From NCBI RefSeq assembly GCF_024655635.1, contig NZ_JANLGI010000013.1:62001-126000 (forward strand): DNA of 64,000 bases. Reading direction: 5' to 3'. The notes beneath the pieces were generated by a model. It saw only the letters and a program-made list of their open reading frames with translations, made no database searches and was not told where the DNA came from. This DNA comes from Allobosea sp. 47.2.35 (lineage in GTDB: Bacteria > Pseudomonadota > Alphaproteobacteria > Rhizobiales > Beijerinckiaceae). Numbering within the stretch: the stretch's first letter is position 1; each line of letters opens with the position of its first letter. This document shows, one piece after another, positions 1-9,249 of this stretch. The translations under genes were made by a program, and so were the position numbers.

Positions 1-1
1 C

Positions 2-64
2 GTGCTCGACGGTGAGGAGCCGGATGCGGCCAGCCTCGCGAGGCTCGCCGAACTCGCAGCCTAA
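2..64 (+). CDS. 3' end of an unidentified CDS, cut by the window edge
   Basis: Reading from base 2 gives about 20 codons, ending in the residues LARLAELAA and a TAA stop at 62-64. The frame is open to the window edge, and the Ala/Leu/Glu-rich tail looks like a normal C-terminal helix. A gap of 48 bases with a ribosome binding site separates it from the transporter binding-protein gene on the same strand, so it may belong to the same carboxylate operon. Too little is present to name a family. Confidence 0.45.
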   Translation: MLDGEEPDAASLARLAELAA

Positions 65-112
65 GATCCGGGCCATAAACCGGACAACCATAAGCAAACG
101 GGAGGAACGACC

Positions 113-1081
113 ATGAGGATTGTCTACAAGGCGCTCGCCGCACTGGCCCTGTCGGCGCTCGCGACGACGGCATCTGCCCAGCAATATCCGGAAAAGCCGA
201 TCCGCCTCGTCATTCCGTTTCCGCCGGGCGGCGGCACGGACGTCGTCGCGCGCGTCATCGCCCAGAAGCTCGGCGAGAGCACCGGCTGGACGCTGGTGGC
301 CGACAACAAGCCGGGCAGCGGCGGCAGCGTCGGCCTGAGCCTCGCAGGCAAGGCGGCCCCGGACGGCTACACCATCGTCCTCGCCCAGAACGCCAACCTC
401 GTCATCAACCCGATCCTCGGCAAGGCCAATTACGACCCGATCAAGGACTTTGCGCCGATTGGCCTCGTGGCCTCCGCGCCGCAGGTCCTCGTCGTCGCCA
501 AGGATTCGCCGATCAAGACGGTCGAGGACCTGCTCACCGCCGCCAAAGCCAGGGACGGCAAGCTGACCTTCGCCTCGCCGGGCGTCGGGACCAGCTCGCA
601 TCTGGCCGGCGAGCTCATCCAGCAGATCGCTGGCGTCAAATTCCGTCACATCCCCTACAAGGGCGCGGCCCAGGCCCTGCCGGACCTGCTCGGCGGGCGC
701 GTGGAAATCTACATATCGTCCGTGCCCTCCGCGATGGTGCAGATCAAGGAAGGCGTGCTGCGCCCGATCGCGGTCTTCGCCACCAAGCGCGACGCCGACC
801 TGCCGGATGTCCCGACCTTTGAGGAGAAAGGCCTGAAGAACTCCGAGGCCGTGACCTGGTGGGGCCTGGCGGCGCCCACCGGCGTGCCCGCGCCGATCGT
901 CGCCCGGATCAATACCGAGCTCAACAAGGTACTGAAGCAGCCCGACACCCAGGCCAAGCTGCGCTCGGCAGGCGCGGAGGCTCTCGGCGGCAGCAGCGAG
1001 GAGTTCGCCGCGCTGATCAAGTCCGACGTGCCGAAATGGACCGCAGTGATCAAGGCGGCCGACGTGAAGGTCGCCGACTGA
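113..1081 (+). CDS. Tripartite tricarboxylate transporter substrate-binding protein (TctC/Bug family)
   Basis: This 322-residue protein has a Sec signal peptide ending near ASAQQ (about residues 1-22), followed by the family signature YPEKPIRLVIPFPPGGGTD. Bug/TctC proteins are periplasmic Venus-flytrap receptors that bind carboxylates and deliver them to the TctA-TctB membrane pair. The length is normal for the family, and a strong GGGAGGA ribosome binding site precedes the ATG. The tctB and tctA genes follow directly, so unlike many orphan Bug genes this one probably feeds its own transporter. The substrate cannot be read from the sequence. The RraA-like enzyme downstream suggests an oxo- or hydroxy-dicarboxylate. 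Confidence 0.9.
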   Translation: MRIVYKALAALALSALATTASAQQYPEKPIRLVIPFPPGGGTDVVARVIAQKLGESTGWTLVADNKPGSGGSVGLSLAGKAAPDGYTIVLAQNANLVINPILGKANYDPIKDFAPIGLVASAPQVLVVAKDSPIKTVEDLLTAAKARDGKLTFASPGVGTSSHLAGELIQQIAGVKFRHIPYKGAAQALPDLLGGRVEIYISSVPSAMVQIKEGVLRPIAVFATKRDADLPDVPTFEEKGLKNSEAVTWWGLAAPTGVPAPIVARINTELNKVLKQPDTQAKLRSAGAEALGGSSEEFAALIKSDVPKWTAVIKAADVKVAD

Positions 1082-1210
1082 GCCGATGACTGAAGCACCG
1101 GGATGCCGCGCCTGAAAGCGGCGGTATCCCGGCCTTGCACATCGATCCCGGAAAGCCTGTGTCCCGGCGGCGCCAAGCCGCGCCGCCCGGCACCACGTCG
1201 GATATCGGTC

Positions 1211-1666
1211 ATGAAAACCAGCATCTTCAAGAACCAGGACGCCCTCGCTGGCCTGCTGTTCATGGGGCTCGGCGCGCTCGGCTTCGCGATTGCGCTTGGC
1301 TACAAGTTCGGCACCACGATCGATATGGGCCCGGGCTATTTCCCGCGCATTCTCAGCCTCGTCCTGATCGGCTTCGGCATCGTCACCTTCCTCAAGGGGC
1401 TGCGCACCTGCATGCCGGTCGAAGGCGGCTGGGCCTGGCTGCCGCTCTTCCTGCTGAGCGCCTCGCTCCTGCTCTTCGGCTTCCTGCTCGAGCGCCTGGG
1501 CCTCGTGCCGGCGCTCGCCGGCCTGTTCTTCGTCTCGGCTCGCGCCGGCCATGAGTTCAAGGCGCTGGAGGTGCTTGTCTTGACGATGATGATGTCGGCC
1601 TTCGCCGCCGCCGTCTTCATCTGGGGCCTGAAGCTACCCTACGCCCTCTTCGCCTGGAACTTCTGA
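1211..1666 (+). CDS. tctB: Tripartite tricarboxylate transporter small membrane subunit TctB
   Basis: The 151-residue product has four hydrophobic segments and the pattern FGTTIDMGPGYFPRILSLVL near residues 35-55, typical of TctB. TctB is the poorly conserved four-helix subunit that partners TctA in the inner membrane. I chose the ATG beginning MKTSIFKNQDA because the frame upstream to 1103 lacks TctB character and the first helix follows this start closely. The next gene, tctA, begins three bases after the stop, which indicates one transcript. Confidence 0.85.
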   Translation: MKTSIFKNQDALAGLLFMGLGALGFAIALGYKFGTTIDMGPGYFPRILSLVLIGFGIVTFLKGLRTCMPVEGGWAWLPLFLLSASLLLFGFLLERLGLVPALAGLFFVSARAGHEFKALEVLVLTMMMSAFAAAVFIWGLKLPYALFAWNF

Positions 1667-1669
1667 GCC

Positions 1670-3184
1670 ATGGAGATCATCGATCACTTCGTGCTCGGCT
1701 TCGGCGTCGCCCTGTCGCTACAGAACCTGGCCTACTGCTTCCTCGGCGTGTTGCTCGGCACCCTGATCGGCGTGCTGCCGGGCGTCGGCCCGCTGGTGAC
1801 GATCTCGATGCTGCTGCCGGTGACCTTCGGCCTGCCGCCGGTCTCCGCCGTCATCATGCTCTCCGGTATCTATTACGGTGCGCAATATGGCGGCTCGACC
1901 ACGGCGATCCTGGTCAACCTGCCCGGCGAAACCTCGTCGGCCGTGACCTGCCTCGACGGCTACCAGATGGCGCGCCGCGGCCGGGCCGGCGCCGCGCTGG
2001 CGATCGCCGCCCTCTCCTCCTTCGTCGCCGGCTGCATCGGCACGCTCTTGATCGTCGCGCTCGGCGTGCCGCTCGCCTCCTGGGCGCTTCGCTTCGGTGC
2101 CGAAGACTATTTCGCCCTGATGGTGCTCGGCCTCATCGCGGCTTCGGTGCTGAGCCAGGGCGACATGGTCAAGGCGCTCGCCATGGTCGTTGTCGGCCTG
2201 CTGATCGGCCTCGTCGGCACCGACGTGAATTCCGGCGTCGAACGCTACACCTTCGGCCTGCCCGAGCTCGCCGACGGCATCGGCTTCACCGTGCTGGCGG
2301 TCGGCATGTTCGCGATCTCCGAGGTCGTCATCAACCTGGAGCAGAAGGAAGCGCGCGAGGTCTTCACGAAAAACGTCGGCGGCCTGATGCCGCGCTGGAG
2401 CGACCTGAAGGCCTCGTTCCTGCCGACCTTGCGCGGCACCGCCATCGGCGCCTTCTTCGGCATCCTGCCCGGCACCGGACCGTCGATCTCGTCCTTCTCC
2501 TCCTACATGCTGGAGAAGAAGCTGGCGAAGGACCCGTCCCGCTTCGGACAGGGCGCGATCGAGGGCGTCGCCGCGCCGGAAGCCGCCAACAATGCGGCAG
2601 CGCAGACCGCCTTCATCCCGACGCTGACGCTCGGCATTCCCGGCAGCGCAACCATGGCGCTGATCCTCGGCGCGCTGATCATGAACGGCGTCCAGCCCGG
2701 CCCGACCGTGATGGCGCGCAACCCCGAACTGTTCTGGGGCGTCATCGCCAGCATGTTCATCGGCAATGCCCTGCTCGTCGCGCTGAACCTGCCATTGGTC
2801 GGCCTGTGGGTCCGGATGCTCAGCATCCCCTATCGCTGGCTGTTCCCGGCGATCGTGATGTTCTGCGCGCTCGGCAACTACAGCCTCAACAACAGCGCGA
2901 TCGACGTCTATCTCTGCGCGGCGATCGGCGTGCTCGGCTATGTGCTGGCCAAGCTGAAATGCCCGCCCGCCCCGCTGGTGCTGGGCTATGTGCTCGGCCC
3001 GATGATGGAAGAGAACATCCGCCGGGCGCTGCTCCTGTCGGAAGGCGATCTCTCGATCTTCGTGAAGAGCCCGATCAGCCTGACCTTCCTCTCCCTCTCG
3101 CTGCTGCTGCTCGTCAGCATGGCCCTGCCCGCCATCCGCCGCGGCAAGGCCCGCGTCGACGAGGAGGAGGCCGGCGCGACCTGA
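1670..3184 (+). CDS. tctA: Tripartite tricarboxylate transporter large permease TctA
   Basis: This 504-residue polytopic protein has the hallmark TctA motifs: GVLPGVGPLVTISMLLP near residues 37-53, the YGAQYGGSTTAILVNLPGE region near 64-85, and a second glycine-rich loop GILPGTGPSISSF near 263-275. TctA forms the ion-driven permease that takes substrate from the TctC protein. The length and the many predicted helices fit the family. It sits three bases behind tctB and ahead of the RraA-family gene, completing a tctCBA set. The long open frame on the opposite strand here is a GC-rich shadow. Confidence 0.93.
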   Translation: MEIIDHFVLGFGVALSLQNLAYCFLGVLLGTLIGVLPGVGPLVTISMLLPVTFGLPPVSAVIMLSGIYYGAQYGGSTTAILVNLPGETSSAVTCLDGYQMARRGRAGAALAIAALSSFVAGCIGTLLIVALGVPLASWALRFGAEDYFALMVLGLIAASVLSQGDMVKALAMVVVGLLIGLVGTDVNSGVERYTFGLPELADGIGFTVLAVGMFAISEVVINLEQKEAREVFTKNVGGLMPRWSDLKASFLPTLRGTAIGAFFGILPGTGPSISSFSSYMLEKKLAKDPSRFGQGAIEGVAAPEAANNAAAQTAFIPTLTLGIPGSATMALILGALIMNGVQPGPTVMARNPELFWGVIASMFIGNALLVALNLPLVGLWVRMLSIPYRWLFPAIVMFCALGNYSLNNSAIDVYLCAAIGVLGYVLAKLKCPPAPLVLGYVLGPMMEENIRRALLLSEGDLSIFVKSPISLTFLSLSLLLLVSMALPAIRRGKARVDEEEAGAT

Positions 3185-3282
3185 GCGCGCCGGCACGACC
3201 CGCCCTCGCAGAACAACCTCCTCCCAACCGCTGCGCCATCCGGATCGCCGCGCCGGCCAGCCACGACACCCAAGGACGTATC

Positions 3283-3957
3283 ATGATCGGATTTCGCATC
3301 CTCAAGCGCCGCCGCCAGGTCGCCCCCGATCTCGTCGAGCGCTTCCGCACGGTCCCGGTCGCCAATGTCAGCGATTCCATGTCGCGCATGACCGCCGGCG
3401 GTGCCTCTCTCCGCCCGTTGCATCGCGGCGGCGTCATGGCGGGTCCCGCGCTCACGGTGAAGACGCGGCCTGGCGACAACCTGATGATCCACAAGGCGCT
3501 CGACCTCGCGGCCCCCGGCGACGTCGTCGTCGTCGATGGCGGCGGTGACCTTACCAATGCGCTGATCGGCGAATTGATGATCGCCCATGCCCGCACACGC
3601 GGTATCGCGGGCATCGTGCTCAATGGAGCGGTGCGCGACTCCGCCTGGATCCGCGAGAACGACCTGCCGATCTATGCCGCCGGCATCAGCCATCGCGGCC
3701 CCTACAAGGACGGCCCCGGCGAGATCAACGTCCCGATCGCGATCGAGGGCATGGTGATCGAACCCGGCGATCTCGTCATCGGCGACGATGACGGCATTCT
3801 CTGCGTGCCCTTCGACCAGGCCGAGGCGATCTATGCCGCCGCGCACAAGAAGCATGCGATGGAGGAGAAGAAGATGCAGGCGATCGAGCAGGGCAAGGAT
3901 GATCGCAGCTGGATCGACGCCACACTCACGCGCCTCGGATGCGTCATCGAATCCTAA
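3283..3957 (+). CDS. RraA-family protein (HMG/CHA aldolase-like)
   Basis: The 224-residue protein matches the RraA-like fold: VANVSDSMSRMTAGG near the N-terminus, the GDVVVVDGGGD loop and NGAVRDSAWI near residues 110-120. The Gly...Arg-Asp pair is the substrate and metal site of 4-hydroxy-4-methyl-2-oxoglutarate/4-carboxy-4-hydroxy-2-oxoadipate aldolases. The family also includes the RNase E inhibitor RraA, but its position after a carboxylate transporter favours a catabolic aldolase or decarboxylase. The start is the ATG before IGFRILKRRRQ. It lies about 100 bases after tctA and is probably cotranscribed. The exact substrate is unknown. Confidence 0.8.
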   Translation: MIGFRILKRRRQVAPDLVERFRTVPVANVSDSMSRMTAGGASLRPLHRGGVMAGPALTVKTRPGDNLMIHKALDLAAPGDVVVVDGGGDLTNALIGELMIAHARTRGIAGIVLNGAVRDSAWIRENDLPIYAAGISHRGPYKDGPGEINVPIAIEGMVIEPGDLVIGDDDGILCVPFDQAEAIYAAAHKKHAMEEKKMQAIEQGKDDRSWIDATLTRLGCVIES

Positions 3958-4107
3958 CGGCGCCCCGCTCCCGACGATGCCGGTGCCGGCGCGTTCGATG
4001 ACGGCGCTCGCAGACACTCGACCATCGGCTGCGTCGGCCGGGTCGAGTTCGAAAGGAAGGTGGGATTGGCCCAACCCACCGCCCACGCAACTGGCCGCCG
4101 GCCACTT

Positions 4108-5688
4108 CTAATAGACATCCGCCTGATAGCGGCCTGCCTTCCGCAAAGCAGCGATATAGGCGATCGCGTCTTCCGCTGAATGCCCACCATGTTCCGCGAC
4201 CACGTCGATCAGCGCGCGCTCGACATCCTTTGCCATGCGCTTGGCGTCGCCGCAGACATAGAAATGCGCGCCGTTATCGAGCCACGACCATAATTCGCCG
4301 CCGCGCTCGCGCATGCGGTCCTGGACATAGACCTTCTCGCCGTCGCGGGACCAGGCCAGCGTCAGGTTGGTCAGGAAGCCCCGATCCTTCATCGCCTGCA
4401 GCTCGTTCTCGTAGAAGAAGTCGCAGGCCCGGCGCTGATGGCCGAAAAACAGCCAGTTGCGGCCCGGCGCCTTCGTTGCCTGCCGATCGTGCAGGAAGGC
4501 GCGGAAAGGCGCGATGCCCGTGCCCGGTCCGCACATGATGACCGGCGTTGTCGGATCGGCCGGGAGGCCGAAGCCATGGGCGCGCTGAACATAGACCGGC
4601 ACCTTGTCGCCGGGCGCGACGCGCTCGGCAAGGAAGGTCGAGGCGACGCCCCAGCGCGGGCGTGAGCCGACCTTGTAGCGCACCGCATCGACCGTCAGCG
4701 TGATCCGGCCGGGCGTGGCGAGATGCGAGGACGAGATCGAGTAGAGCCGCGGCTGGAGCGGATCGAGCGCCTCGACAAAGGCCTCGGCCGAGAGCCGCGC
4801 CTGCGAGAACTTGTGCAGGGCGCCGAGCACGTCGAGCCGGTCGAGGTCGCCATCCGGGTCCTCGCCGGCGGCAAGGCGCCTGGCCTTGGCGCGGGCCTCA
4901 CCGCCGGTGACGTAGGAAATGAGCTGGAACAGCGCGTCCGGGGCGGGGCCGAGCGCGCAATCCGCCATGAGCTTGTCGCGCAGGGACTTGCCGCCGATCT
5001 CGGCATCCGGACGGGCGCCCAGCAGAGCGATCACCGCATCGACGAGGCGGACATCGTTCTGCGCGACGATGCCGAACGCGTCGCCGACGATGTAGTCGAG
5101 CCCGGATTCGGAGATATCGAACTCGACATGCCAGGTCTCCTTCTCTGACCCCTCACCATTAAGCTTGCGGCGCGAGAGGAAGGTCGCGAGCGCCGGGTTC
5201 TCGCGGCAGCGGCCCTTGGGGCCCAGTTCCGCCACGGGCGCGGCTTCGGTCGGTGCAGATGGGGCGGAGGCGCCGGTTTCCTCCACCAGTGCCTTGATCT
5301 GGCGCAGCGTCTCCTTGCCGCCGGGCGCACAGAGATTGAGCCGGCCCTCGGCCCCCGAGGCAATGGCGGCGGAATAGGTCTCGCAGACATAGCCGCATTG
5401 CCCGCAATCCTGCTGCGCCATGGCAGCGTAGAGCTTGCGCGGCAGCGGCTTGCCCTCGGCCAGCGTCATGCGCTCGGCCATCTCCAGCGATGGGTCGTGC
5501 CAGGGCGCGCCGTCTTCCGCCTCCGCCATGACGGCGGCGTTCTCGGCCGGTGACAGCGCCGTCACTCCGGCATTGTCGAGCGAGAGCAGCCCGGCGAAGA
5601 AGCCGTTCAGCCAGGAGCGCTGCTCCTGGCTGAAGGGCGCGGTCTCGGGCAGCACCTGAACGATCGGATTGGGGCTCTGCACGGTCAT
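4108..5688 (-). CDS. CysJ-like NADPH reductase with a Cys cluster in place of flavodoxin, likely donor for nitrite reductase
   Basis: This 526-residue protein has the C-terminal two thirds of a CysJ flavoprotein: an FAD-binding region with RLYSISSSH, an NADPH-binding loop MCGPGTGIAPFRAFL, and a C-terminal YQADVY tail like that of CysJ, whose last aromatic residue stacks on FAD. No FMN flavodoxin domain is visible between residues 40 and 170. That region instead contains four cysteines (95, 98, 102, 120) in a C-x2-C-x3-C-x17-C pattern that looks like a 4Fe-4S site. It is the last gene of the nitrate operon and overlaps nirA by ATGA. I infer that it passes NADPH electrons to NirA. Databases may call it sulfite reductase alpha subunit, but no sulfite reductase gene is nearby. 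Confidence 0.8.
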   Translation of the reverse strand: MTVQSPNPIVQVLPETAPFSQEQRSWLNGFFAGLLSLDNAGVTALSPAENAAVMAEAEDGAPWHDPSLEMAERMTLAEGKPLPRKLYAAMAQQDCGQCGYVCETYSAAIASGAEGRLNLCAPGGKETLRQIKALVEETGASAPSAPTEAAPVAELGPKGRCRENPALATFLSRRKLNGEGSEKETWHVEFDISESGLDYIVGDAFGIVAQNDVRLVDAVIALLGARPDAEIGGKSLRDKLMADCALGPAPDALFQLISYVTGGEARAKARRLAAGEDPDGDLDRLDVLGALHKFSQARLSAEAFVEALDPLQPRLYSISSSHLATPGRITLTVDAVRYKVGSRPRWGVASTFLAERVAPGDKVPVYVQRAHGFGLPADPTTPVIMCGPGTGIAPFRAFLHDRQATKAPGRNWLFFGHQRRACDFFYENELQAMKDRGFLTNLTLAWSRDGEKVYVQDRMRERGGELWSWLDNGAHFYVCGDAKRMAKDVERALIDVVAEHGGHSAEDAIAYIAALRKAGRYQADVY

Positions 5689-7496
5689 GCCGCGTCTCCG
5701 ATCTGCTCGACCAGGATCTGCAGCGCCGCGATCTCATGGCGGCGGGCGAAGGCGACGAAGCTTTCGTCCGGCGCGGCGCGGTGCGTCTGCCAGCTGCGCA
5801 GGATCGCCTCGACCAGCGCGGGTGTATCCTCCGCCTTCACATTGGTCCGGAATTCCCGGCCCATGCCGCCTTCGACGCCGAAGCCGCCGCCGACGAAGAC
5901 ATGGTAGCCGGGCACGGTGTCGCCCTCGTCATTGACCGGGACCTTGGCGCCGATCAGCCCGAGATCGCCGATATAGTGCTGGGCGCAGGAGTTATGGCAG
6001 CCGGTGAGGTGGATGTTCACGGCCGTATCGAGCGTGATGCGCGGCTCGCAATAAGCGGCGATGGCGAGCGCATCCTCCTTGGTATGGGCTCCGGCGAATT
6101 TGCAGCCCGTCGCGCCGGTGCAGGCGATCAGCCCGGCTCGCAGAACCGAGGTTTCAGCGGAGAGGCCGACGGCCTGAAGATTGGCCAGCACGTCATCGAC
6201 CTTCGCATCCGGCACGCCGGAGATCAGCAGGTTCTGCCAGACGGTGAGGCGGATATCGCCGTCGCCGCACTGATTGGCGATGGAGGCGATGACGCGCATC
6301 TGCTGCACTGTCAGTTTGCCGACGGGCAACGCCACGCCGATCCAGTTGAGGCCCGCCTGCACCTGCGCGTGGATGCCGATATGGGCGAGCCGGTCATAGA
6401 CGGGGCGCGGCTTGACGAAGGCACCGTCGAGCCGGATCAGGCGGCGGCCGAGCTTCTCCTCTACGGCGGTCAGGAATTTATCGAAGCCCCAGGCATCGAG
6501 CACATATTTGAGCCGGGACTTGTTGCGGTCGGTGCGGTTCCCGTTGGCGACGAAGACGCGCACGATCGCATCCGCGACCGCGATCGCGTCCGAGTGAGCG
6601 ACGATCACACCGGTATCGCGGGCGAGGTCCTTGTGGCCGGTGATGCCGCCGAGCGCGAGGCGATACCAGATGCCGGGCGCGACCGGCTGCCCCTCGAACA
6701 AGGCTCCTTCCATGACATCGATCGCCTGGAAGCCGATATCGTTGGTATCTTCCAGCGTCGCGATCGAGCCGGCACCGTCGAAGGCGACATTGAACTTGCG
6801 CGGCAGCCCATAAAGCGAGCGGTCGTTCAGGATGTGGTGGTGCCAGGCGCGGGCATGCGGGCGTGTGTCCAGCAGTTCCAGCGGATCGATCCCGGCCGTC
6901 GCCGAGCCCGTGACGTTGCGGATATTGTCGGCGCCGGAGCCCTTGGCCGTGAGCCCGAGATCGGCGAGGCCTTCGAGAAAAGCTGCACCGTTTTCTGCAG
7001 AAATTTCCCGCACCTGGAGATTGGCGCGTGTCGTGACATGGCTATAACCGCCGCCCAGAGCCTCCGCGAGATCGGCGACCCCGGCGAATTGCCAAGCCTT
7101 GAGGATGCCGTTCGGGATGCGCAGGCGGCACATATAGCTGTTCTGCGCGGGGGCCACGTAGAACAGGCCGTGATAGCGCCAGCGGAAATTGTCCTCGGGC
7201 TTCGGATAGATGCCGGAGGCGGCCTGCTCCTTGAAACGGGCATAGGCGTCGAAGGGGTGTTCGGCTGCCTTCCACTTCTCCTGATCGACGAGCTTGCCGC
7301 CGTCCGCGACCGTCCGCGCCTGCGCCTCGGCATGCTCCCGGTCGGGACCGCTAGGCTTCGCCGGAGCGCTGCCGGACGCGCCGCCGAGCGGGCCCAGGCC
7401 CCGCGCCGTGCGGGCCGACTGCATGCCGCTGACGAAGCCTTCGAGATAGCGCTTCTGGTCGGGGGTGAAATCGTCGCTCATGGCCGGCGCCGTCAC
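5685..7496 (-). CDS. nirA: Assimilatory nitrite reductase (siroheme, 4Fe-4S)
   Basis: The 603-residue protein belongs to the siroheme nitrite/sulfite reductase family, which reduces nitrite to ammonium with six electrons in the cytoplasm. The four cluster cysteines are visible as ACTGATGCKFAG (near residue 457) and TGCHNSCAQHYIGDLG (near 498). Both ferredoxin-type halves of the fold are present, and the length fits NirA. The GTG at 7496 overlaps the nrtD stop as GTGA. An ATG five codons later (7481) is an alternative start. The position between nitrate transporter genes and the CysJ-like reductase supports nitrite rather than sulfite as substrate. Confidence 0.9.
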   Translation of the reverse strand: MTAPAMSDDFTPDQKRYLEGFVSGMQSARTARGLGPLGGASGSAPAKPSGPDREHAEAQARTVADGGKLVDQEKWKAAEHPFDAYARFKEQAASGIYPKPEDNFRWRYHGLFYVAPAQNSYMCRLRIPNGILKAWQFAGVADLAEALGGGYSHVTTRANLQVREISAENGAAFLEGLADLGLTAKGSGADNIRNVTGSATAGIDPLELLDTRPHARAWHHHILNDRSLYGLPRKFNVAFDGAGSIATLEDTNDIGFQAIDVMEGALFEGQPVAPGIWYRLALGGITGHKDLARDTGVIVAHSDAIAVADAIVRVFVANGNRTDRNKSRLKYVLDAWGFDKFLTAVEEKLGRRLIRLDGAFVKPRPVYDRLAHIGIHAQVQAGLNWIGVALPVGKLTVQQMRVIASIANQCGDGDIRLTVWQNLLISGVPDAKVDDVLANLQAVGLSAETSVLRAGLIACTGATGCKFAGAHTKEDALAIAAYCEPRITLDTAVNIHLTGCHNSCAQHYIGDLGLIGAKVPVNDEGDTVPGYHVFVGGGFGVEGGMGREFRTNVKAEDTPALVEAILRSWQTHRAAPDESFVAFARRHEIAALQILVEQIGDAA

Positions 7497-8284
7497 GCCG
7501 CCTCGACGAAGCGATGGCGCTCGTAGAGGAACTTCAGTACGGCCTCGCGCGCGGCGATGTAGGTGCGGTCCGAGACCAGTTCGAGCCGCTTGCGCGGGCG
7601 GGCCAGGCGCACATCCAGCACCTCGCCGATACGGGCGGAGGGGCCGTTGGTCAGCATCACGATCCGGTCCGAGAGCAGGACGGCCTCGTCCACGTCATGG
7701 GTGATCATGATCATGGTGTTGCCGAGCGTGGCATGGATCTGCATCACCGAGTCCTGCAGATGTGCGCGGGTCAAAGCGTCGAGCGCGCCGAACGGCTCGT
7801 CGAGCAGCAGGATCTTCGGCTCCATCGCGAGGCCCCGGGCGATGCCGACGCGCTGCTTCATGCCGCCGGAGATTTCGCCGGGACGCTTGTCCCTGGCATG
7901 GCCCATCTGGACGAGGTCGAGATTGTGCATGATCCAGTCATGCCGCTCGGCCTTGCTTTTCCGGCGACCGAAGACCTTGTTCACGGCGAGCGCGACATTG
8001 TCGTAGACGGTGAGCCAGGGCAGCAGCGAGTGGTTCTGGAAGACGACGGCGCGGTCGGGGCCGGGCGCATTGACCTCCTTGCCCTCGAGCAGGATCGCGC
8101 CCGCACTGACCGGTGTCAGCCCCGCGACGATGTTGAGCAGGGTGGACTTGCCGCAGCCGGAATGGCCGATGATCGAGACGAACTCGCCCTTGTCGATGAC
8201 GAGGCTGACATCCTTGAGCACTTCCGTCGCAGCAGCGCCGCGCTGGAAGCGTTTGTCGACATGGTCGATCTTGAGATAGCTCAT
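7493..8284 (-). CDS. nrtD: Nitrate ABC transporter ATP-binding protein
   Basis: The 263-residue ATPase has Walker A GHSGCGKSTL near residue 40, the ABC signature ISGGMKQRVGIARGLA, Walker B ILLLDEPFGALD and the H-loop THDVDEAVLLSD. These are typical of the nitrate/sulfonate/taurine importer class (NrtD, SsuB, TauB). It lies 11 bases after nrtB and overlaps nirA by four bases. It lacks the fused C-terminal binding-protein domain of cyanobacterial NrtC, so it is a simple NrtD-type subunit. The start is the ATG before SYLKIDHV. A longer open frame upstream runs out of frame through nrtB and is not coding. Confidence 0.92.
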   Translation of the reverse strand: MSYLKIDHVDKRFQRGAAATEVLKDVSLVIDKGEFVSIIGHSGCGKSTLLNIVAGLTPVSAGAILLEGKEVNAPGPDRAVVFQNHSLLPWLTVYDNVALAVNKVFGRRKSKAERHDWIMHNLDLVQMGHARDKRPGEISGGMKQRVGIARGLAMEPKILLLDEPFGALDALTRAHLQDSVMQIHATLGNTMIMITHDVDEAVLLSDRIVMLTNGPSARIGEVLDVRLARPRKRLELVSDRTYIAAREAVLKFLYERHRFVEAA

Positions 8285-8295
8285 TGCCTCGCTCC

Positions 8296-9249
8296 TCAGT
8301 TGGTCGCGGTGCCGCGGGTGACGACATGGCCGACGAGAGCGACGAGGCGGTCGAGCAGGAAGCCGACCACGCCGATATAGACCAGCGCCACGATGATGTC
8401 GGACAGGCGGGACGAGTTCCACGCATCCCAGATGAAGAAGCCGATGCCGACGCCGCCGGTCAGCATTTCCGCCGCGACGATGGCGAGCCAGGACAGGCCG
8501 ACGCCGATCCTCAAGCCCGTGAAGATGTAGGGCGCGGCCGAGGGCACCATGATCTTGTAGAAGAACTCGATCTGGTTCAGCCGCAGCACCTGCGCGACGT
8601 TGCGGTAATCCTGCGGGATGTTGCGGATGCCGACGGCGGTGTTGATGATCACCGGCCAGATCGCTGTGATGAAGATCACGAAGATCGCCGAGGGCTGGCT
8701 GTCGCGGAAGGCGGCGAGCGAGAGCGGCAGCCAGGCGAGCGGCGGCACGGTGCGCAGCACCTGAAAGACGGGATCGAGGCCGCGCATCGCCCAGACTGAT
8801 TGGCCGACGAGTGCGCCGAGCAGCACGCCGACGACGGCGGCGAGGCTGAAGCCGATCGCGACCCGCTGGAGCGAGACGAGGATGCGCCAGCCCAGCCCGA
8901 TATCCTGCGAGCCGGCCCAGTAGAACGGCTCGACGATCAGGTCCTTCGCTTCTTCCCAGATCTTCGTGGGTGGCGGCAGCGAGGATTGCGGGCCGGCAGC
9001 CGCGAGCTGCCAGAACAGCAGGATCAGCGCGACCGTGATCAGCGGCGGCAGCAGGTTGACGAGCGCGCTCTTCCCCCAGGGGACGAGCCTCGGCGCGAAG
9101 GGCTTCAGCGTAGCGGCGGGCAAGACGACGACCTCCGGCGGCTTGGCGGGAAGCGTCACGACGGCCGCACCGGCCGTCGCGCCTTTCAAGACAGGCTGAC
9201 CCATGTTCCGCTCGCTCCTCTGGCCGAGATTGTCCGTCGCGTTCGTCAT
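8296..9249 (-). CDS. nrtB: Nitrate ABC transporter permease
   Basis: The 317-residue protein has a hydrophilic N-terminal tail of about 60 residues, then about six transmembrane helices with a BPD-type permease loop (IPQDYRNVAQVLRLN near residue 210), where the ATPase docks. It resembles NrtB/SsuC permeases. I chose the ATG at 9249 because it forms an ATGA overlap with the nasA stop. A later ATG beginning MGQPVLKG is possible. The nasA gene and its FAD partner separate it from nrtA, an order that still gives a complete NrtABD importer on one transcript. Confidence 0.9.
   Translation of the reverse strand: MTNATDNLGQRSERNMGQPVLKGATAGAAVVTLPAKPPEVVVLPAATLKPFAPRLVPWGKSALVNLLPPLITVALILLFWQLAAAGPQSSLPPPTKIWEEAKDLIVEPFYWAGSQDIGLGWRILVSLQRVAIGFSLAAVVGVLLGALVGQSVWAMRGLDPVFQVLRTVPPLAWLPLSLAAFRDSQPSAIFVIFITAIWPVIINTAVGIRNIPQDYRNVAQVLRLNQIEFFYKIMVPSAAPYIFTGLRIGVGLSWLAIVAAEMLTGGVGIGFFIWDAWNSSRLSDIIVALVYIGVVGFLLDRLVALVGHVVTRGTATN

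Noticed and set aside
1718..3196. 492-residue frame antisense to tctA
   Set aside because: It is rich in Arg, Asp, Gln and His with low-complexity runs, typical of GC-rich shadow frames. The tctA match is unambiguous.
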